NCBI GenBank assembly: GCA_001872165.1
Contig: MNXK01000185.1
Coordinates: forward strand, 1 to 11,649
DNA: 11,649 nucleotides
From: Anaerolineae bacterium CG2_30_58_95
GTDB taxonomy: Bacteria; Chloroflexota; Anaerolineae; Anaerolineales; Villigracilaceae
Direction: 5' to 3'
Positions 8,007 to 11,649 of the stretch are shown piece after piece. Each line of letters begins with the position of its first letter. The first letter of the stretch is position 1. The notes beneath the pieces were generated by a model. The model worked only from the letters and a program-made list of their open reading frames with translations. It ran no database searches and was not told the origin of the DNA. Both the position numbers and the translations under genes were made by a program.

Positions 8007-8456
8007 ATGCCCATCCGTTGTGAGATCGTTTCCCAAGACCGCATGGTCTACCAGGGCAATGCCGACATGGTGCTGCTCCCCGGCTCGGAAGGGGAGATGG
8101 GCATCCTGCCCAACCACGCGCCGCTGCTGACCACCTTGAAATTCGGCGTCGTCAAAGTACGCGCTCAGGGCCAGGAAGAATTTTTTACAGTTGCCGGCGG
8201 CGTGGCCGAAGTGCAGCCGGATATCGTTACCGTTCTGGCCGACGCGGCCGAAAACGTCAAAGAAATTGACGTAGCGCGCGCCGAGGCCGCCAGGAAGCGC
8301 GCCGAAGAGATGCTGGCCAAGGGTCCACCCGCGGATACGGATGCTTATCTGAAGGTCGAGGCGGCCCTGCGCAAGTCCACTTTGCGGCTGGATGCCGTCA
8401 AACGCTTCCGGCGCGGCGCCACGAAACCGGCCAGAATCACCGAAGAATCCAAGTGA
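8007..8456 (+). CDS. atpC: ATP synthase F1 subunit epsilon
   Basis: A 149-residue subunit of the F1 central stalk that links gamma to the c-ring and can inhibit hydrolysis. The N-terminal beta-sandwich shows the family motif GSEGEMGILPNHAPLLT (26-42) and FFTVAGGVAEVQ (59-70). The C-terminal helical region rich in Ala, Glu and Arg begins near residue 85. ATG 8007 is preferred over ATG 8001 because GGAGA lies about 6 bases before it, whereas it abuts the earlier ATG. It is separated from atpD by a palindromic spacer and from the mreB-like gene by 8 bases. Confidence 0.93.
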   Translation: MPIRCEIVSQDRMVYQGNADMVLLPGSEGEMGILPNHAPLLTTLKFGVVKVRAQGQEEFFTVAGGVAEVQPDIVTVLADAAENVKEIDVARAEAARKRAEEMLAKGPPADTDAYLKVEAALRKSTLRLDAVKRFRRGATKPARITEESK

Positions 8457-8464
8457 GTTAAACT

Positions 8465-9472
8465 ATGCCTCTATTCTCGAAAGACCTGGGGATTGATCTG
8501 GGCACGAACCAGACCCGCATTGCCGATGGCTCAGGTGTTCTGGTTGATGAGCCGACCATCGTCGCCATTGCGCAGGACGAGCAGAAAATCGTTGCCCTGG
8601 GCAAGGAAGCGCAGAATATGTACGGCCGCGTGCCCGAAAATATCGAGGTCGCTCGACCGCTGCAGAACGGCGTGGTGGCCGATTACGAGATCATCGAGGC
8701 ATTGCTGGCCTATTTGCTGCGGCGCGTCAGTGGCCCGCTGCGCATCTTCCGCCCGCGCGTCATGATCTCGGTGCCTTACGGCGTGACCAGCGTGGAATCG
8801 CGCGCCGTGCACGAAGCCGTGCTCCAGGCCGGCAGCCGAGACGCTTACCTGATCCAGCAGCCGCTGGCCGCCGCCATCGGCGTGGACCTGCCGATTGGCT
8901 CGCCCTCCGGCAACATGGTGCTGTGCCTGGGCGGCGGGGCGACGCAGGTCGCGGTCATCGCCATGTACGGCATCGTCTCGGCGGAGACCTTGCGCGCGGG
9001 GGGTATGCACCTGGACGAGGCCATCGTCGCTTATGTGCGCAAAAAGTACGGGCTGATCATTGGCTCACCGACCGCCGAGCAATTGAAGTTCAAGATCGGC
9101 GCGGCGGTGCCCCAGGATAAAGAAGAGAGCATGGAAGTGCAGGGACAGGATCAGGTCAGCGGGCTGCCGCGTCCCGTCACACTGACAACCGGGGAGATCG
9201 TCGAGGCGCTCCAGGAGCCGCTCAAGGCATTCATCGAGATCGGCCGCCGCGTCCTCGAGAAGACCCCGCCCGAACTGGTCTCGGATATCATTGACCGCGG
9301 CGTGGCATTGTGCGGCGGTGGGGCGCTGTTGCGCGGTATTGACAAGTTCTTCACCAAGTCGCTCGGCATCCCAGCCTATCTGGTGGATAACCCTTTGACA
9401 TGCACGGTGGAAGGCGCGATGAAGGCCTTCAGCCTCTATCCTTTCCTCAAGCGGAACCTTCCGCCCGTATAA
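8465..9472 (+). CDS. mreB: MreB-family actin homologue with altered nucleotide site
   Basis: A 335-residue MreB-type protein of near-normal length. It keeps the phosphate-1 loop (GIDLGTNQT, D11), MEVQGQDQVSGLP (223-235), VLEKTPPELVSDIIDRG (263-279) and the adenosine loop ALCGGGALLRG (281-291). Several residues that contact nucleotide or metal in known MreBs are changed: IEEP is IQQP (Q131, Q132), VDIGGGTTE is LCLGGGATQ (C154, A159, Q161), and KxEIG is KFKIG (K210). Canonical MreB polymerises on the membrane and guides cell-wall synthesis; this one may bind ATP poorly or not hydrolyse it. It starts 8 bases after atpC without a clear ribosome site, which suggests translational coupling to the ATP synthase operon. 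The family call is firm, the function is not. Confidence 0.9.
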   Translation: MPLFSKDLGIDLGTNQTRIADGSGVLVDEPTIVAIAQDEQKIVALGKEAQNMYGRVPENIEVARPLQNGVVADYEIIEALLAYLLRRVSGPLRIFRPRVMISVPYGVTSVESRAVHEAVLQAGSRDAYLIQQPLAAAIGVDLPIGSPSGNMVLCLGGGATQVAVIAMYGIVSAETLRAGGMHLDEAIVAYVRKKYGLIIGSPTAEQLKFKIGAAVPQDKEESMEVQGQDQVSGLPRPVTLTTGEIVEALQEPLKAFIEIGRRVLEKTPPELVSDIIDRGVALCGGGALLRGIDKFFTKSLGIPAYLVDNPLTCTVEGAMKAFSLYPFLKRNLPPV

Positions 9473-9480
9473 GATCAGCC

Positions 9481-9600
9481 GACCGGGCATAAGCGCCTAT
9501 CCGAATAACGGAATGCAGACTTCAGTCTGCCCTGCATTGCGGACTAAAGTCCGCGTTCCAGAGGGTTTTCGGATAGGCACTAAGCGTCCGGTCTTTTGTT
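9481..9600 (+). terminator. Putative operon terminator with REP-like doublet in its loop
   Basis: Outer arms gaccgg (9481-9486) and ccggtc (9588-9593) and inner arms gcctatccgaa (9495-9505) and ttcggataggc (9568-9578) form a long stem followed by ttttgtt. In the loop sit two perfect 16-base palindromes, gcagacttcagtctgc (9515-9530) and gcggactaaagtccgc (9539-9554), flanked by ggaatgc and gcgttcc. Termination after the mreB-like gene is inferred from the stem plus T-run. Confidence 0.55.
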
Positions 9601-9602
9601 AC

Positions 9603-10445
9603 ATGAACATTCCTCGACCTCCAGAAGCCCTCTCAGCCCCCCTTCGTCCCCCCATTTTTGAACTTAAAAATGGGGGGATAGAGGGGGGCGGCGGCTTGAT
9701 CGAGACCTTCCCCCTGCGCAAAGGCAGGCGCTGGGCCTGGCTGGTTGCGGCGTTGATCTTGCTGGCGGCTTCTGCGGGCGTAAAGATTTACGGGATAACC
9801 CTGGCCTACCTGGGCTGGAAACGCTATGGCGCGGCGGTGGTGGGCGAGTCCCTTTTTTGGCCGCTGGTCATTGCGGCAGGCCTATTCCTGTCGTTCCTGA
9901 TCTTCGCCGGGATTGCGTACGCCAACTGGGTCAAGGCAATCCTGCTCTACCAGAACGGCTTCGCCTATAAAGATCGTCGCGGCCTGCACCCCTGGCGTTG
10001 GCGAGACGTAGCCGCCTTGCGCATGGCGGTCACCCGCCACGATGTCTTTGGAATAAACACTGGCGCTACACACGCCTACACAGTAGAAAACCGCAGCGGC
10101 AACCGGCTTGCGTTGAACGATAGTTTCAGCCGCGTGGAAGAACTGGCGCGGGCCATCGAAGAAAAGACATTCCCCATTCTACTCGAGCAGGCCAGCCAAC
10201 AATACAACGCCGGCAGGAACCTGACCTTTGGGCCGGTAATGGTCAACCAGGCGGCAATCCAGATCGGCAAGAAGAGCTATGCCTGGGGCGAAGTCCAGCA
10301 AGTGACCGTGCAGCGTGGATATTTGCACATTGCCAGGAAGGAGGGGGGTCTATTCAGCGGTGCGAAGACCGCCCTGGCAGGCATCCTCAATCTACGTGTG
10401 TTGCTGTCAATCATTAGCCAGGTGATCAGGGTCAGGGTTGAGTAG
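9603..10445 (+). CDS. Two-TM membrane protein, DUF6585-like
   Basis: A 280-residue protein from ATG 9603. There are two hydrophobic helices (about 45-64 and 85-106). They are followed by a soluble domain containing LLYQNGFAYKDRRG, PWRWRDVAALR, THAYTVENRSGNRLALNDSF, and later LTFGPVMV and KKSYAWGEVQQVTVQRGYLHI, a pattern I recognise from DUF6585 proteins of unknown function. The open frame reaches ATG 9513, but that lies inside the palindromic element. Residues up to about 30 from ATG 9603 are encoded by a G/C-run inverted repeat, so the true start may be TTG 9696, which has a G-rich site 7 bases upstream (about 249 residues). The gene is convergent with rex. Confidence 0.7.
   Translation: MNIPRPPEALSAPLRPPIFELKNGGIEGGGGLIETFPLRKGRRWAWLVAALILLAASAGVKIYGITLAYLGWKRYGAAVVGESLFWPLVIAAGLFLSFLIFAGIAYANWVKAILLYQNGFAYKDRRGLHPWRWRDVAALRMAVTRHDVFGINTGATHAYTVENRSGNRLALNDSFSRVEELARAIEEKTFPILLEQASQQYNAGRNLTFGPVMVNQAAIQIGKKSYAWGEVQQVTVQRGYLHIARKEGGLFSGAKTALAGILNLRVLLSIISQVIRVRVE
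9636..9689. repeat. Long C-run/G-run inverted repeat at the 5' end of the DUF6585-like gene
   Basis: The inner arms ccccccattttt (9648-9659) and aaaaatgggggg (9666-9677) are perfect, with a 6-base loop. The pairing extends outward through gcccccct (9636-9643) and aggggggc (9682-9689), making a stem of about 24 pairs with one mismatch and two possible G-U pairs. It resembles a MITE or REP-type dispersed element that fell into or next to the gene start. Confidence 0.75.
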
Positions 10446-10454
10446 CAGAATAAC

Positions 10455-10480
10455 AAAAACGGCGTCCGCAAAGGCGCCGC
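10455..10480 (-). terminator. Rho-independent terminator of rex (shared hairpin)
   Basis: A 7-pair stem, cggcgtc (10460-10466) and ggcgccg (10473-10479), with loop cgcaaa is followed on the minus strand by TTTTTGTT. That makes a good terminator for rex. On the plus strand the hairpin follows the DUF6585-like gene by 14 bases but has only a short CTTTC tail, so it probably works weakly there. Confidence 0.7.
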
Positions 10481-10490
10481 TTTCATAACC

Positions 10491-10539
10491 TCTACTCTCT
10501 ACTCCCTACTCTCTACTCTCTACTCTCTACTCTCTACTC
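10491..10539 (+). repeat. Seven 7-base tandem repeats (tctactc)
   Basis: Seven head-to-tail heptamers, six tctactc and one cctactc, fill the space between the terminator and rex and include the rex stop codon (10534-10536). Because the unit is 7 bases and contains TAG on the minus strand, three units give a stop in every frame. Confidence 0.9.
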
Positions 10540-11154
10540 GAGATAATACGTCATCCGCTGCAAACCAGTGGAAGGATCAATATATTGCAGCATCACCCCC
10601 TGCGGTACGCTCAAGCTGATGGGCGCGTAATTCAAGATGGCTTTGACGCCGGCTTCGATCAACTGGTTGGCGACCTCCTGGGCGGCTGAGGCCGGGACGG
10701 TCAGCATGGCGACTTTGATACCCGCTTCCCGGATGGTGTCCACCATCTTCTGCGTATCCCGGATGACGAACTCACCCACCTTCTGGCCGATCAGGGCCGG
10801 GTTATTGTCGAAGACCATCGCCACGCGAAAGCCGCGATTGGCGAAGCCCTGGTAGCGAGCAATGGCGTGACCCATGTCACCCATGCCGACCACCGCCACA
10901 TCCCAGACGCGGTCCACTTTCAGGATCTCGCGCAGTTTCCCGGTCAGGAAAGCGATATTGTAACCGGCGCCCTGTTTGCCAAACTCGCCGAACTGGGAAA
11001 GATCTTTGCGGATCTGCGCAGCCGAGACGCCTACCAGATCGCCGAGTTCCTGCGAGGAAGTCGTTTGCTGGCCTTGCGCTTGCATGTGACGCAGGGCGCG
11101 CAGGTAAACGGGCAGTCTGCCGACGATGACATTAGGGATGATTTTCATTGCCAT
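10534..11154 (-). CDS. rex: Redox-sensing transcriptional repressor Rex
   Basis: A 206-residue regulator that senses the NADH/NAD+ ratio and represses genes for fermentation and respiration when NADH is low. The N-terminal winged helix holds SSQELGDLVGVSAAQIRKDL (33-52) and FGEFGKQGAGYNI (55-67). The Rossmann fold has GMGDMG (90-95) and D116 in VFDNNP, and NYAPISLSVP (175-184) matches the family. The start is ATG 11154, with GGAG 6 bases upstream. I did not find a convincing Rex operator (TTGTGAA-type palindrome) in the non-coding parts of the window, including in front of atpA or rex itself. A weak promoter (TTGCGG, 17 bases, TAAATT) can be read upstream. Confidence 0.96.
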   Translation of the reverse strand: MAMKIIPNVIVGRLPVYLRALRHMQAQGQQTTSSQELGDLVGVSAAQIRKDLSQFGEFGKQGAGYNIAFLTGKLREILKVDRVWDVAVVGMGDMGHAIARYQGFANRGFRVAMVFDNNPALIGQKVGEFVIRDTQKMVDTIREAGIKVAMLTVPASAAQEVANQLIEAGVKAILNYAPISLSVPQGVMLQYIDPSTGLQRMTYYLE

Positions 11155-11228
11155 AGCCTACTCCATGAAGAATATCTGCCCAATTTACCACAAAAGGAGA
11201 TTTTCCGCAATTCACCCCGCCCCCCAGT

Positions 11229-11649
11229 TTATTTAGATAATACAATCTCCACAATAAAGCTGCCGTTCGCATGGATTTCCATGATGGACAGTGGGAAGGG
11301 GCAAAAATGGCCGGAGGGATAGCCCAGGTTGGGATTCTCTGAGCGGGACAGGAACGGGATCGAGACGGTGAATCCCTGCGCGGTGAAAGGCGCATCCGTG
11401 CGGACCTCGAGCCTGATCCCGTTAACCAGGCCCCATCCCCAACTGACGGGGGTGAGGCTGGCGCGCACGTCCGCCGCCCAGCCGGCGCGGAAACGCTGCC
11501 AGGGGTCAACGGCTATCGGGATGCGGGTTGTGAGCGCGGTTTGGCTGTCGTAGCGCACCTGGAGACCGTCTTCGGTCAGGCGGAAGGTCTTGGTGCGGTT
11601 TGCGCCCGCGCTCGAAAGCATCAACGTGCCGTCTCGCGTCCATACAGGA
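11229..11649 (-). CDS. C-terminal part of an unrecognised protein (cut by window edge)
   Basis: The minus-strand frame is open from the right edge to a stop at 11229-11231, giving the last 139 or so residues of a longer protein. It reads through GTLMLSSAGANRTKTFRL, LTTRIPIAVDPWQRF, VSWGWGLVNGIRLEVRT, YPSGHFCPFPLSIMEI and ends in GSFIVEIVLSK. Alternating polar and hydrophobic residues and many Trp, Pro and aromatic positions suggest a beta-rich accessory or C-terminal domain, as in some carbohydrate-active enzymes, but I do not recognise a family. Its stop lies 74 bases before rex on the same strand. The start is outside the window. Confidence 0.65.
   Translation of the reverse strand, partial: PVWTRDGTLMLSSAGANRTKTFRLTEDGLQVRYDSQTALTTRIPIAVDPWQRFRAGWAADVRASLTPVSWGWGLVNGIRLEVRTDAPFTAQGFTVSIPFLSRSENPNLGYPSGHFCPFPLSIMEIHANGSFIVEIVLSK

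Noticed and set aside
9513..9602. ATG 9513 as the start of the DUF6585-like protein
   Set aside because: The ATG and the following codons lie within the palindromic doublet and terminator stem, and there is no ribosome site.

Overview
The window reads like a bacterial chromosome segment of moderately high GC, most likely from the Chloroflexota (Anaerolineae-like). This is inferred from the mix of gene types, the repeat-rich intergenic gaps and the character of the ATP synthase and Rex proteins; there is no 16S or other decisive marker.

Left part (1-1640) is an accessory, repeat-rich patch. A two-gene minus-strand module encodes an MNT-type nucleotidyltransferase (about 791-1177) and a HEPN protein (421-807). 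It is bracketed on both sides by direct copies of the same short hairpin-centred repeat (309-406 and 1237-1310), with further shared modules outside it. At the far left is a possible remnant of an NAD(P)H-hydrate epimerase. On the right a well-started small membrane-anchor reading frame (1554-1706) runs straight into the 3' end of radC and looks truncated.

Middle part (1640-3893): a minus-strand pair made of a D-Ala-D-Ala-ligase-like ATP-grasp enzyme followed by radC. The ligase-like gene and the ATP synthase genes diverge. I can read a good sigma70-type promoter on each strand, and their -35 hexamers lie on top of each other (3617-3623).

Core part (3894-9472): plus-strand atpA-atpG-atpD-atpC, that is F1 subunits alpha, gamma, beta and epsilon, followed 8 bases later by an MreB-family gene. 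No Fo genes (a, b, c) and no delta precede atpA here, so the ATP synthase genes are split. AtpA carries an insertion of about 41 residues relative to the E. coli protein. The MreB homologue has lost several nucleotide-site residues and may be a non-hydrolysing paralogue.

Right part (9473-11649): a nested palindromic structure that looks like a terminator with a REP-type doublet inserted in its loop; a two-TM protein of the DUF6585 type; a shared hairpin terminator; rex on the minus strand; and the C-terminal end of an unrecognised minus-strand gene cut by the window edge.

Nearly every intergenic gap carries its own short tandem or palindromic repeat (7-, 8- and ~7-8-base units, nested palindromes, G/C-run hairpins). 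This is the most pervasive unexplained structure. The most interesting single candidates are the degenerate MreB next to F1, the repeat-flanked MNT-HEPN cassette, and the overlapping divergent promoters.
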